A DNA stretch of 62,230 bases. It comes from Chrysomallon squamiferum (Eukaryota; Mollusca; Gastropoda; Neomphalida; Peltospiridae). The stretch lies in the NCBI GenBank assembly GCA_012295275.1, contig CM022675.1, forward strand, positions 1,513,695 to 1,575,924, given 5' to 3'. The notes beneath the pieces are model-generated. The model saw only the letters and a list, made by a program, of their open reading frames with translations, did no database searches and was not told where the DNA came from. Positions 46,906 to 57,779 of the stretch are shown in pieces (positions within the stretch are counted from its first letter, which is position 1; each line of letters starts with the position of its first letter). A program made the position numbers and the translations under genes.

Positions 46906-49649
46906 TAATAATAAGTAAAAAAATAAAAATATAAACAAAACGAATAATTAATTAAATAATTAATTAATTAGTTAATAAGCAGTTACAACTACTACTGCTA
47001 CTACTCTGACTACGACTACGACTAATGATAATAGTAGTATTGCTGACCTACCATTTGAGCTGTATTATTAGGTATATCAACAACTGAAAATAGTTCACGT
47101 CTTAAAAATGTTAAGTACATGAGCACCCATCATTTATTTCTTATTATTCATATTTTATTATTAATATTATTATTATTATTATTATTATTATTAGTAGTAG
47201 TAGTAGTAGTAGTAGTACAATATTCTTTTTTCTTATTATTTTTTGTAAAAAAAAAAAAAAATAAATAAATAAATAAATAAATAAATAAAAAAATAATACG
47301 AATAATATATGTGTATATATATATATATAATGAACACATATAGACACATATACAGACTAAATATCGTGTTATATGACTTCTGCTTTCAGAATTTGTCTTC
47401 CATTTTTAAGTACAGTTTATTTTTAATATTAGCAGTGTTATTATCATCCACACTTTTATAGAGGAATGTTGCACTGTACTTTCCAAAGCGAATTGTTTGT
47501 ATCTAAATATCTGTTGTTATTATTATTAGTTATTGACTTTCAGCGCTTCTAATCATTCTTAAACTTCCTTGAAATTATATACCTATTTATTTTTTTTAAT
47601 TATTATTTTTTTTTTTTTTCTTTTTTTTTGGAACTGGAAAAGATGGCATTTAATTTCCACCCCTTAACATAATGTTCTTTATAATTCCTTGCCAAAAATA
47701 TAATTTTGCTTGAGATTTGTAAACACAAATATTGTAATACTTTTAAACAGAGCCAGAATCAGGTAGTCTCAGAGTGGAGTCATGTACTGCTGATAATCAG
47801 AAAACTGGAGAAGACAGTGAAACTTTGAAAATCATTGAAGACAGGTACTGATTTATTTTAACCGATTTTTTTATTTCTTTTGTATACTTTTACTTGTTTA
47901 TCACATAACTCATAAACAAGGATTTTTATATGACTCAGAGAACACATGGAAATAATGAGCACCATCTTCATCATCATCATCATTATTATTCTTGCTGCAG
48001 TTTTTGTTGTTACTGTTGTTATTATTATTATTAATATTATTATTGTTGTTGTTGTTTTTGTTTTTGTTGTTATTTTTATTATTATTAGTATTATTACTAG
48101 CATCATCATTATTATTAGTATTATAATTTTACTTTTTATTGTTTTTTTTTTTTTTTTTTTTGTTCTTTTGTCATTTATTTATTAATTTATTTATTTATCT
48201 TAAATTTTTGTTAATATTATTATTTTTATTTCTTATTTTTATTTATTTTCTCTTCGATAAACGAGATATATTCTGGATTCAAAAAAATCATTTACATAAA
48301 AATTAATGACATCTCGGTAAACAAACAAACTGCAGACTAATTGTTTTGCAAATATTTAGAATTATTTGTTTTTAAATATCTAACTTCTAATAACTGAAAC
48401 TGCGAATCACTCTTTAAAACACCTAGAGTTTATTCATATCGAGAAAACTAAAGAGAAATGCTATTTTATCTGATACTCTTTATTTATTCAGCTGTCCATC
48501 GTCTGAGATCGGTAAACTGATGATACAGGAGCCTGAAAGATCGGGAAACAACGTCACATTCAAGTTGAAAGCTTTCACCTTTAACAAAAACAACGCAGTC
48601 TCTACAGAATGTTCTGTCAAAGTTTGTCCTCCAGATCAAAAATTTCTGTGTGACCCAGTAAGTTTTATCATTCCTAACTTGTACATTGGTTCTATTAGTC
48701 CATTTTAGTTTTGATTTATCGTTGGAAAAAAAAAAAAAAATAATAATAACAACAAAAACAAACAAAAATCAAGCGTTTAATGTTTGAAATATAACTCTTT
48801 GGACAGATGAATATAATTTTTAGTGATAAAAAAGAAAAAAAGAAAACAGAATTATTACACAAGTTATTGCCACGTATTCTGGCAAACAATAATATATATA
48901 TTAAAATCAAATAAATAAAAATAAAGATAAAAAGGAAACAACAAAAGAGTGTGAATATATAAGAAGCAAAAATTAATTAGAAATATCATAATTATCTCTA
49001 TAGTTGAGTAATTTATATGTTGTAGATTTGTGAAGCACTATTTTATTCATTAGCCAAAAGATTTACTCAAGTTTTCCTATAAAATAATAATAAAAACAAA
49101 ATAACACAATTACCTTATGTTTCTCTGTCACAATTTTCGCATAAAACATTTAAATCTCAGGTGGACTGCAATGGCAAGGAAGGATTTGGAAGGAAACGAA
49201 GATTTGCTGAAACGTCTGATGAACTTGTCAGAAAAACATTTACTGTACTGAACCTGATGGTTGAAGATCGAAGACCAAGTGAGTTTGTTTTCTGTTGATT
49301 GATTTCATTATTTGTTGTCACAGCTTAACTCGAATATGTGATAATTTTTATTGTTTATTTTTTTATTTTTTTATTTTTTCTTACCGTAACTCATATTTGA
49401 TTTTAATTCTGTAAACAGTTTAACAGATACTAGTTGCAATAAGAAGACAAACAAAAAACATCTTACATTTAAAACACTTCCTACATTTTAGGTGACTCAC
49501 AGACATCAGTTGAACAGCAAGGATCTGATGAAGTTAATGTCAACAACACGATTCTGATTGTTCTGTGTGTTGTCATGGTGATCATCTTCTCACTTGTCAT
49601 TGGGATTGTGGCGATGCTCTTCCTGAAGAAGAAAAGATCCAATCAGTAA
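39680..49649 (+). CDS. Gene 2: EGF-ZP-SRCR membrane protein with frameshift in SRCR3
   Basis: Same 19 exons, phases and domain order as gene 1. Coding exons: 39692-39743, 40601-40723, 40864-41001, 41569-41756, 41981-42135, 42437-42579, 42797-42841, 43032-43173, 43469-43641, 43767-43914, 44504-44655, 44973-45129, 45397-45570, 45767-45923, 46487-46653, 47751-47844, 48492-48657, 49161-49278, 49492-49649. Exon 13 is one base longer than in gene 1 and the frame runs into TAA at 45503. Read with all exons, the product would end within SRCR3 and lose the rest of ZP-C and the transmembrane helix. If exons 12 and 13 are skipped together the frame is kept, because both outer introns are phase 1. The change lies next to a T run, so an assembly error is also possible. 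Exon 8 is one codon longer and exon 10 four codons shorter than in gene 1. Confidence 0.8.
40360..40600 (+). repeat. Duplicated acceptor region around a TTA array, gene 2 intron 1
   Basis: The stretch before exon 2 (TTTTCAGTTATGAAAG and on to TTGTACTTGTTTACAG) is preceded by a diverged copy at 40363-40420 in which TTTACAG is replaced by TTTATTAATC. A TTA array (40430-40523) lies between them. Gene 3 has the same arrangement, gene 1 does not. Confidence 0.75.
40601..40723 (+). CDS. Gene 2 exon 2: EGF-like domain 1
   Basis: Same six-cysteine EGF as gene 1, with Asn for Asp after the second cysteine and ELETS at the end. Donor GTCAGT. The open frame continues about 25 codons past it, but only this donor keeps frame with exon 3. 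Confidence 0.83.
40864..41001 (+). CDS. Gene 2 exon 3: EGF-like domain 2
   Basis: Six cysteines, ending CFCPPGFYGDHCENKR. Symmetric phase-1 exon, GTGAGT donor. Confidence 0.87.
41400..41516 (+). repeat. (GTA)n array, gene 2 intron 3
   Basis: About 38 GTA/ATA units. Gene 1 has TTA and GA arrays in this intron instead. Confidence 0.93.
41569..41756 (+). CDS. Gene 2 exon 4: ZP-N, first part
   Basis: YDVSCQKSSMLIMIYPSG, VVYAKGGKDTPSCKF and DSECGG keep the three ZP-N cysteines. GTCAGT donor, phase 0 out. Confidence 0.8.
41981..42135 (+). CDS. Gene 2 exon 5: ZP-N, second part
   Basis: VNRGRIRDVIIQFSEMYM, then VSVSC and VTKVITTKETER. Acceptor TTCTTAAG. Confidence 0.8.
42437..42579 (+). CDS. Gene 2 exon 6: first strands of ZP-C
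   Basis: VQFNINLKDGSLVSESEAV and LDEELTFEFTT. Good TTTTACAG acceptor and GTAGGA donor as in gene 1. Confidence 0.78.
42797..42841 (+). CDS. Gene 2 exon 7: 15-residue linker
   Basis: NLTEQLVEKIADIEP. Same length and phase as in gene 1, TTCTCAG acceptor. Confidence 0.72.
43032..43173 (+). CDS. Gene 2 exon 8: SRCR1, first half
   Basis: SVRLVDGNTTKEGRVEVLY, WGRLQ and TAVCRTLGFNK. One codon more than gene 1 in the loop before VCRTLG. First SRCR cysteine missing, as in gene 1. Confidence 0.83.
43469..43641 (+). CDS. Gene 2 exon 9: SRCR1, second half
   Basis: IWKGDLHCLGYEIDVDDC and GEDIGVICD. Cysteine positions as in gene 1, but the residues between them are much changed. Confidence 0.83.
43767..43914 (+). 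CDS. Gene 2 exon 10: SRCR2, first half
   Basis: LRLVGGNSKQEGILQV, KWNTVC and DVVCRQMGYAK, with a loop four codons shorter than in gene 1. Confidence 0.83.
43957..44175 (+). repeat. AAC/AAT/GTA mixed trinucleotide tract, gene 2 SRCR2 intron
   Basis: AAC-rich, then AAT, then GTA units. Gene 1 has a shorter AAT array here. Confidence 0.9.
44504..44655 (+). CDS. Gene 2 exon 11: SRCR2, second half
   Basis: WKYQLFILGYEPAVHL, then ESQC and IRCS. The central cysteine pair is missing here too. Confidence 0.78.
44973..45129 (+). CDS. Gene 2 exon 12: SRCR3, first half
   Basis: IELRLVGGPDSNYGVAEV, VWGRMYDDY and RVLCRTLGYNE. Intact. Confidence 0.83.
45214..45302 (+). repeat. GAT then AAT array, gene 2 SRCR3 intron
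   Basis: About 9 GAT units followed by about 19 AAT units. Confidence 0.93.
45397..45570 (+). pseudogene. Gene 2 exon 13: SRCR3, second half, frameshifted
   Basis: 174 bases against 173 in gene 1. The frame slips between 45464 and 45484, beside a run of four T, and meets TAA at 45503-45505. After that point the other frame still matches gene 1 closely up to the donor. Either a real break or a one-base sequence error. Confidence 0.8.
45767..45923 (+). CDS. Gene 2 exon 14: SRCR4, first half
   Basis: IRLVNGSSEREGRVEIKY, MWGTVCDKY and VYCRMLGFTK. Nearly the same as gene 1. Confidence 0.87.
46117..46225 (+). repeat. TTA and TTG arrays, gene 2 intron 14
   Basis: About 14 TTA units, a short break, more TTA, then about 8 TTG units. 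Confidence 0.9.
46487..46653 (+). CDS. Gene 2 exon 15: SRCR4, second half
   Basis: Canonical GEGSGPIFLRNIHC, GNETSLEQC, FRCDH and NDAGIKCA. Differs from gene 1 at only a few bases. Confidence 0.89.
46848..46915 (+). repeat. (AAT)n array, gene 2 intron 15
   Basis: About 20 AAT units, longer than the gene 1 counterpart. A TTA/GTA array follows at 47155-47217. Confidence 0.9.
47751..47844 (+). CDS. Gene 2 exon 16: ZP-C resumes
   Basis: SGSLRVESCTADNQ as in gene 1, with Glu for Asp in the GEDSE segment. Confidence 0.83.
48492..48657 (+). CDS. Gene 2 exon 17: ZP-C core
   Basis: Same four cysteines as gene 1. Only KFLC for KSLC differs. Confidence 0.88.
49161..49278 (+). CDS. Gene 2 exon 18: furin-type site and hydrophobic patch
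   Basis: GRKRRFAE in place of GRKRRSAE, so the residue after the cleavage point is Phe. LNLMVEDRRP follows. Confidence 0.85.
49492..49649 (+). CDS. Gene 2 exon 19: transmembrane helix and tail
   Basis: Same helix as gene 1 (Val for Ile near its start) and identical KKKRSNQ tail with TAA. Confidence 0.87.
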
Positions 49650-49915
49650 ATGGAAGATGTCAACAAACATCACATTTAGTTAACCTGACGAACATTTCAC
49701 GAACTGAAATCTGTTTTAAAATAGTTGATGTAGAAGCAAATTAAAACTGTTTTCTTCTTTTTTTCTTTAAACGTTTGTAGATAAAGCTAACTGTATTATG
49801 TTTTTGTAATTATTCGTGTGCTTTTCATTTTTTATTATACATTAACCTCTTTATCATTCTTTTGTTCTTCTTCTTCTCCTTTTTGTTGTTCCTGTTCTTG
49901 TTGTTGTTCTTCTAC

Positions 49916-49971
<56 letters not shown>

Positions 49972-50530
49972 ATAAATGTTCTAATTAATTTTATTTATTT
50001 ATTTATTTAGTTATACATTTATTTATTTACTTATTATTTTAATGATTATTATTATTATTATATTTTATGGCTTCTTTTGAAACAGTTATTTCTTATTTTT
50101 CATGTTTCTTTTTTTTTTCCTTTTTACATTTATTATTCGTTTTTTCTGTTCTTTTTTTATTGTTTTTGTTGTTGTTGTTTTTTTTTCTCTTTTTTTTTTT
50201 CGGTTTTATTGTTCTTTTTGTTCTGCTTGCTTCTTTGTTTGTTTCTTTGTTTTAATATATTATCTGTTTTGTTTCGTCCACTAAGGCTCTGCTTTTGTTT
50301 TTTGATCTCATTAAGTAAAGAGTGCATTGTCTAAGAATTTTGCTTTGTTATATAAGAAGCTGCTTCATTTCCTTCACCTTTGTTTTCAAATTATTACTAA
50401 TTTATTTTACTTTATCCAAAATGTGTTTGTTTGTTTGCGTATTTATTATTTACACTATTTTATATTTAGTTTTTGTTTTTTTTCTTTACTGAATAAAGCT
50501 TGGAGCAATGATTTTTATGCGATTTGTTTT
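49650..50530 (+). other. Gene 2 presumed 3' UTR
   Basis: Nearly identical to the region behind gene 1. TTA array at 49917-49970, T-rich stretches, no ORF with real coding character. Confidence 0.5.
50492..50497 (+). promoter_or_regulatory. Candidate polyadenylation signal AATAAA, gene 2
   Basis: Same position and T-rich downstream context as the gene 1 signal. Confidence 0.4.
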
Positions 50531-50609
50531 ATTTAGCAAGTTGTAATCATTACTTGCATATTATTTCATATTCATATAAGTATTGTCATTAGTCTTCATC
50601 AGAAAACAA

Positions 50610-50953
50610 ATGACCTCACTGTTTTGCTGGTCCTGTTTGTTATTATTGATTTTGTTCTACGTTGTCTCTATCGATATTCCGGAGGTTTGGTATAAATTCA
50701 TGCAGAGGAAAAATATTACAATGTGCCCTGACCATATTTCCAAACTACGTGATAAAATCAAATACTGTTGTTTAAGGAATATTGTTGTGATATCTACTTT
50801 TGATGCTACCAAAGGTATAATAACAATAATAACAACAACAACAAGAACAACAATAATATTAATAATAATAATAAGAAGAAGAAGAATACACAAATACAAA
50901 TATCATCAACATCAGCAACAATAATGATAACTGAATAATAATAATAATAATAA

Positions 50954-50996
<43 letters not shown>

Positions 50997-51628
50997 GTAT
51001 CAATAACAACAAAAAACAATAACAGTAATAATAGCAACTATGAAAACAAAAGCAACAATAATGTTAATAATAATAAAAAATAAAATGTGTTCAGTTGGTC
51101 ACATAATACAGTTTTATATTTTTATATTACATTATGGGCTACAAGTCTTTCATTTAGTAATTATCTGAAGAAGGTAAATAGGAATTAATCTGATATTTTT
51201 TGTTTTAAAAATTATTGAAGAGTGTTCAGTCATGTAGTTCATCAAACCATTAAATTTACAACCAGTAACTCCCGTTTACAACCCGAAATTAGACAAATAA
51301 TTAAAATATCAGTGTTTCCCAATTAACTTTGATGTTATATAAGATGCCACAGCGATTACAAGAAGACTAAATCGGCTAACTGGATAGCGTAGGAGATAAT
51401 GATTTAAAACAAAAGACACGAGAAACATGAAAAATCATATATATTGTTATATGCGATATCCACTATTTTTAATATTACTATTATAAATGAGCACATAACT
51501 GCAGATGAATTATTTTTTTCGCAGCAGTTTTTGTATTGAAAAGTTTCAAGCTTCTGCCCCAGTTCACAATATTGCTTTGTAATGAAGCTGTCACATCGCT
51601 GTGGTCAGTTTATGATAATTATATATAA
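50610..51628 (+). CDS. Possible two-exon small secreted protein (copy 2)
   Basis: Exons 50610-50814 and 51525-51628. The first exon encodes the same peptide as copy 1. In the second, two extra bases near the end bring the stop forward, so this copy would be two residues shorter (ends DNYI). Same caution as for copy 1. Confidence 0.3.
50815..51000 (+). repeat. AAC/AAT trinucleotide tract
   Basis: As behind gene 1 but with a shorter AAT array (50937-50994). Confidence 0.9.
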
Positions 51629-51965
51629 CAATATAGTTGCAATGAATATTTAATTCCGCAGTAAAACTGTAATTTGATAGTGTAATCATAAAACATTAGA
51701 AATGTGGTAATAATTAATCAAATTCTTCCAATATTTTAAGTAAAAAAATTGTTTATCAGTTGAATTATGGATTTCAAAAGGAACAGTTTTCCTTTAATAT
51801 CTCTTTATACAGTTTAGAAACAAATATCTCCACCTCGATCATGATTCTGTAAACGTTTTAATTTATCTTGTTTGTTTTTGTGTTTTTGTGTTTTTTTTGT
51901 TTCTTTTATTTTCTTTAGTTTTTTTAATTGGTTATTATTATTAATATCATTATCTCATACTCTAA

Positions 51966-51967
<2 letters not shown>

Positions 51968-52000
<33 letters not shown>
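51968..52000 (+). repeat. (TA)n microsatellite
   Basis: About 16 TA units. Confidence 0.9.
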
Positions 52001-52002
<2 letters not shown>

Positions 52003-52049
52003 AATGTTTTTTTAAGACAGAAGAGGATCATACATTGCAGTTAAAGTTT

Positions 52050-52376
52050 TAACTGTGTTTAAGAAAATATTAACACAGGAGACTAAAACATCCTGCTAAG
52101 ATTACCTAAACTCATCCAGGTGTTACGAGAGTTAGTCTTCTGTTTGTGCTTAGATAACAAATAATACATCGATTCTTGTAGCTTTTGTTAGAGTCACACA
52201 AACAGTTTTACCTCGAGACATCTCACATCTACTGCTCTACGGACAGGGTTCAGTGGTTGTGTATGCGTTGCTATTTGTTCGTTATTTTTACTGCAACAAT
52301 TATTTCGAATACTACAGCTACCACTAATCCTACTCCTACCATTTGTCATTCTGCCAGTACTATGACTACCTACTAA
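52050..52376 (+). other. Repeated element with a signal-peptide-like short ORF (copy B3)
   Basis: ATG at 52263. Same peptide as copies B1 and B2 with one extra codon (Tyr) before the stop. Confidence 0.3.
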
Positions 52377-52618
52377 TTATAATACTAAAATGAAGACTTC
52401 AACTCCTAATACTTTTACCAGTAGTACTAAAATAACCAGCAATGCTACAAATATAACTGATACTAATACCGTTGTGACTAATATGCCTATTGCTACCAGA
52501 ACAGCAACTACTATTACCATTACCACTAATAACTCTACTACTACTGCCTCTAATAGTACTAATTCTGCTACTGTATATTTGACTTTATTTTACACAAGTG
52601 TTCATTTTAAAGTTAAAA

Positions 52619-52703
<85 letters not shown>

Positions 52704-52705
52704 TT
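52377..52705 (+). repeat. Degenerate ACT/AAT tract and (AAT)n array
   Basis: Thr/Asn-rich open frames from degenerate repeats, then about 27 AAT units at 52622-52702. Confidence 0.87.
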
Positions 52706-53436
52706 GTTATCACGTAATATACGTTCTGCACAGACTTTGAGAGCTTTCAGACACTGCACTGAATAACTTTCAAAATAAATTTCAACGTTAAATTAAGCTT
52801 CATATTACATGTTTAACTGATTTATATAGAACAAAAGAGAAATGCTCTGAGATAGATATTATTTCTGCGGGTGTTAGGGTGGTGCACGGAGTTGTATCTG
52901 CAGGTGAATTAAGCATATACCAATACAAAAAAAAACATTATTTATTATATATATCTCTCAGCCAGTGATATTTGTTACTATTTGATTTCTCTAACGAAAG
53001 CAGCTTAATTAAGTATAAAAATATGTGTACGTTTCAGTAGTTGCATTATCCAAGATATTTACTCTTTTTTATTCACTATAGATTCATATATTTACTTTTG
53101 TTTTAAGAATGTGCAGAGCGTCGTCTTAAAATGTGGCTTTGTTTTTATTTTTAAACCTCGCAGTGCCATTCTATACTTGACTATTTTTCTTTTACTACTG
53201 AATTACTTTCAAACACTAAGTGAATTTCCGTTCAATGGCTTATTTGTACAATACTTACCCTATATATGTGTAGGTGTGTGTGCATTTTATGATTTGAATA
53301 CTGTCTGTCTAATGTACGTCTGTTTAGACTCCGGTCACAGACAAAATCCACGAACGCATAGGTATAAAAATATGTGTTCTTCCCCGTAGCTGCATTATCC
53401 AAATATTTACTTATAGTTTTTGTTTTGTTTATTCCT

Positions 53437-53496
<60 letters not shown>

Positions 53497-53617
53497 CAAT
53501 GTGCAGAGTGTCGTTATAAAATGTAGCTGAGGGTTTTATGTTTAAAGCTCGCAGTGACATTCTATACTTGACTATTTTACTACTGAATTAGTCAGACCTC
53601 ACAAACCTCATACGATG
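52706..53617 (+). other. Duplicated non-coding block
   Basis: Close copy of 21155-22088. TA array at 53440-53492. No gene seen. Confidence 0.6.
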
Positions 53618-53697
53618 TCGCTGACGAGACACGAACGTATGGCGCCCATTCTCCCGCACTCCGAAGGCGGACGACATTACCGTTCCGCCATCAAGAC
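53618..53697 (-). mobile_element. tRNA-like (Arg-type) SINE-like sequence, copy 3
   Basis: Matches copy 2 in the anticodon-loop region. It travels with the surrounding duplicated block. Confidence 0.42.
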
Positions 53698-53784
53698 AAA
53701 CTTAAAAGGAGTAACCTGAGTGACTATATTAATCCTATTTGCCTATCCTAGACGAAGGAGCAGTTTTAGTGTGTCTGTGTGTGC

Positions 53785-53786
<2 letters not shown>

Positions 53787-53830
<44 letters not shown>

Positions 53831-53841
53831 GTGTGTGGTGT

Positions 53842-53936
<95 letters not shown>

Positions 53937-53942
53937 AAACCA

Positions 53943-53970
<28 letters not shown>
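53787..53970 (+). repeat. TA/TG/CA dinucleotide cluster
   Basis: TA arrays at 53787-53818 and 53845-53930, CA array at 53942-53966. Longer than in the block behind gene 1. Confidence 0.93.
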
Positions 53971-53973
<3 letters not shown>

Positions 53974-55365
53974 AGTACAAAAAAAAGAAAAGAAGGGAAA
54001 AAAGACTTCTGTTTTGACGCCTGTCTGACTCCAACCTCTTTCTGTACAGATTGTGAGAACTTTCAGACACTGCACTGAATGACTTTCAAAATAAACTACG
54101 ATGTTAAATTAAGCTTGATATTGCATGATTTCTGTAGAGTAAAAACGAAATGCTCTAAGATAAATCTTTTAATTTGCAGGTGTTAGGGTGTGACACGAAG
54201 TTGTATTTTCAGATGAATGTGTAAACACTATTCAAAACAGAAAAAAAGTTTGTTTCTAAATATATCTATGAGCCATTAGTATTAGTTATAATTTTATTTC
54301 TCTGACGAGGGTAGCTTAATATAGTATAAAATATATGCATACGTTTCTGCAGCTGCATCATTCAAGATATTTGTTTAAATTATTTTTGTAACATGTGTAT
54401 ACTCATGTCTAACAGGTGAGAATTATTATTGTAAACAATTTTAGCACACAGACGTACATAAATCATATTTTTACTTTTATTAATAATTTTACTCATTTAT
54501 CTTCTTTTATTTTTATTTGTATTATTATTGTGTGCATATTATGTAAATACACAAACACACATACAGACAGACACACACACAAACATACATGTAGAATCGT
54601 GTTGTACAAACTAATCTGCATATTGTTCATACCATTTCTCAGAAATATTTATTTGTCTATTTTTTACATATCTATCGATCTATCTATCTATCGATCTATC
54701 TATATGTATCTATGTATCAATATGTTATTATATATGTATGTGTATATGTCTATCTATCTCTCTGTCTAGTTATCTATTTATCTCTGTAACCCACTTATTC
54801 GTCTATGTGTTAGTCTTATAGTTGCTTTTGTCCACTGATATAAAATCAAGTTTTGTGTCCATATGAATAACTGAATATAGGGGAAATAGTCAGAGGAAAA
54901 AGTCAAAGGAAAAAAAAAATCAGAATTTTTTATTAAGAAATACATTAGCAACATAAAAGCATTGCTCTAGTTATTGTGTTAAATCTTTGTTAAAGTTTTC
55001 TTTTCCTTTTCTTGCCTCCTATTTCTATAACTTATTTTACATTACTTTCGAATGAAAGATTGATTAAACAAATTGTATCACAGGTTTTTTTGTTGTTTAT
55101 TTTAATATTCTTTGATTTTAATGTTGGTGGTTTAGACAGATATTCCACCCAATACCATAAATAAATGTTACCATAAAGAAAGTTTTGTGGTTCTCAAGGC
55201 GATCGGCATATAATAATGTAGATGATTTTCCAAAGTATCCACTGTCTTGTTTGTCATGTTTATTTCTGAATCGTGAGCAAAAGGAAGAAGAAAAACATAG
55301 AGTGAACCAGAACTAATGGGAAATGAGACGTTTCTCAATATATCTCCGCCTTTTCTATAATGAAA
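53971..55365 (+). other. Duplicated non-coding block
   Basis: Almost identical to 22415-23825. ATCT-type repeats at about 54665-54790. Confidence 0.6.
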
Positions 55366-55369
55366 GTAT

Positions 55370-55416
<47 letters not shown>

Positions 55417-55460
55417 GTTAGTTAATTAGTTAGTTACTTTGTTAGTTAGTTATTTGTTGA
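55366..55460 (+). repeat. TTTA array grading into TTAG repeats
   Basis: About 14 TTTA units, then TTAG/TTAA. Confidence 0.9.
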
Positions 55461-56214
55461 TTCCTTCTACTGCGTTATATTTTTATGTTATTTTATTTAT
55501 TTCTTTATTCACTTGGCTTTCCAATTTAATAAAATGAATATATAAATAAATATTAATATTATTTTTAACTGCCCATGTAGACTGGTACTCTCACAACAGT
55601 CACCCTTTTTTACCACTGGTCATGCATCAACTAACATAAAAACACGTGTAACACATCACTGCTCTCATCTAGTCTGGTCATGAATCTCTAACATAAAAAC
55701 ACGTGTAACACATCACGTCTAACACTCGCTGATTTCTTTCACTTGTCATGAATCAACTAACAGACGTTTAGGTATTTCTGACTGATTTTAACCTCAAAGG
55801 TAGCCCACAAAATTGTCTATGAATTTACTGTCGCAGAAACAATATTTATTATGGTGTACTGATAATGATTTGTGTAGTCATTTTTAACACAGAAACATAC
55901 ACATTCACACTCTTCTACGAGTTAACATACACACAAATATACTCACATAAACCACATACGTATGTATCAACAGTCAACTAAGCACGAGTACGCATATCTA
56001 CATGCGTAAAGAAGCATCCATTATCGATCACACACACGCATAAACACACACACACAAACACACACACATCCATACACAGACAGACATATATATATAATGC
56101 ACAGCCCCATATACATTTACACGCAGATACGTACATGCATATATACATGCATACATTCATATATACATGCATACATACATTCATATCACATACATACATA
56201 CATATATCTCTAAT
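55461..56214 (+). other. Duplicated non-coding block crossing the point equivalent to the gap
   Basis: Matches 23926-24530 and then continues past the TA tract where the gene 1 block runs into Ns, with CA- and CATA-rich sequence. This shows what the gap may hide. Confidence 0.55.
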
Positions 56215-56424
56215 GTAATTTTATTGTAAGTATAAAAGTATGTCAGCACGTATATTGTTTATGTAATATTCAATTTGATTTTAAAAGTTAAAGTATGTCA
56301 GTACCTATTATGTTTATGTAATTTTAATTTTATTATGAATATATAAGTATGTCAGCATGTCTAATGTTTAGGTAACATTTAGTTTTATTTTAGGTATAAA
56401 AGTTTGTCACCAAATGCAGTTCTA

Positions 56425-56428
<4 letters not shown>
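56215..56428 (+). repeat. Diverged 55-bp minisatellite units
   Basis: Three or four degraded units with TATGTCAG and TAATGTTTA motifs before a TTA array. Confidence 0.65.

Positions 56429-56506
<78 letters not shown>
56429..56506 (+). repeat. (TTA)n array
   Basis: About 26 units. Confidence 0.95.
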
Positions 56507-56508
<2 letters not shown>

Positions 56509-56616
56509 GTATTTCGTATTAAAACGAAACATTAATAGTTATCATGTAAAACAAAATTAATACAAATAAGTTACACGGAGAGATATATTGACTGGAAGCT
56601 AAAAGCAGAGAAAAAA

Positions 56617-57030
56617 GTGCGTTAACATAACAAAATATCATACAAGTAAACACACAGCAAATACAAAAATAACTAATTAAAATATCAAATTATACGAAAC
56701 GATAATGAGGTAGAGAAAAACACATATGTAGGGAGAAACAGAATGAGAAAAAGTGCGTTAACCCTAACAAAATATCATACAAGTAAATACATAGCAAATA
56801 CAAAAATAACTAATTAAAATATCAAATTATACGAAACGATAATGAGGTAGAGAAACAAACATATGTAGGGAGAAACAGAACGAGAAAAAGTACGTTAACC
56901 CTAACAAAATATCATAGAAGTAAATACATAGCAAATACAAAAATAACTAATTAAAATTTCAAAGTATACGAAACGACAATAAGGTAGAGAAACAAACACA
57001 TGTAGGGACAAACAGAAAGAGAAAAAGTGT
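56617..57030 (+). repeat. Tandem unit of about 137 bp, three copies
   Basis: Units begin near 56617, 56753 and 56890 at GT(G/A)CGTTAAC. Each carries CAAATTATACGAAACGA-like sequence. Confidence 0.88.
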
Positions 57031-57123
57031 AAGTGAGGACAAAGCTTCTTTTCTGAGTGTCACAAGAAACAAGGTAGGTTCACGTAAACATTTCAATGAA
57101 TATGTTTGTACGCATTTGAATGC

Positions 57124-57300
57124 ATTACTACTACTACTACTACTACTACTACTAATAATAATAATAATAACAATAACAATAATATTATTATGATTTCTAT
57201 ACCTTCTGTTACTGCTGCTACTACTATTACTACTACTACTTCTACTACTACTACTATTATTACGATTGATTCTAACACTAATGCTAATACTAATGCTCAT
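57124..57300 (+). repeat. ACT/AAT trinucleotide arm without its GTA partner
   Basis: Same arm as in the other blocks, but the sequence switches at about 57366 to the ACTGGTACTC-type block, so no opposing GTA arm follows. Confidence 0.8.
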
Positions 57301-57770
57301 TTAGGTCTGACAATATATGATAATAACTGTTTGTATAAAAGGCATTTTCTATTCGTTTTCTTTTTTCACTGCTCATCTAGACTGGTACTCTGCACTCACA
57401 ACAACACTCGCTGTTTTCCTTCATTTCTCATGCATCAACTAACATAAAAACACGTGTAATACGTCACTGTTCATCTAGACTGGTACCCTGGATCACGTAA
57501 CAGACGTGTAGGTGTTTCTGAGTGCTTAAAGGTAACCCGCAAAATTATCTGCCAATTTACTGTCGCCGAAACAGTATCTATTATGGTGTACTGATACTCA
57601 ATTGTGTGGTCATTTAGACACAGAAACATACAAATTCATAAAAACATACAAGAACATAAACACAAATATGCTCACATAAACCAAACACGTATGTATCAAC
57701 AGACAACTAAGCAGTCGTATAAATACAAACATACATACATACACACATACATACATATACCTCTAATGTT
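57301..57770 (+). other. Duplicated non-coding block
   Basis: Contains CTAGACTGGTACTC-type segments and CA-rich sequence as at 4080-4480. No gene seen. Confidence 0.6.
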
Positions 57771-57779
57771 TATGCAATT

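Noticed and set aside
53735-54078. Several overlapping Tyr/Ile-rich ORFs on both strands
   Set aside because: TA and CA dinucleotide arrays read in all frames.
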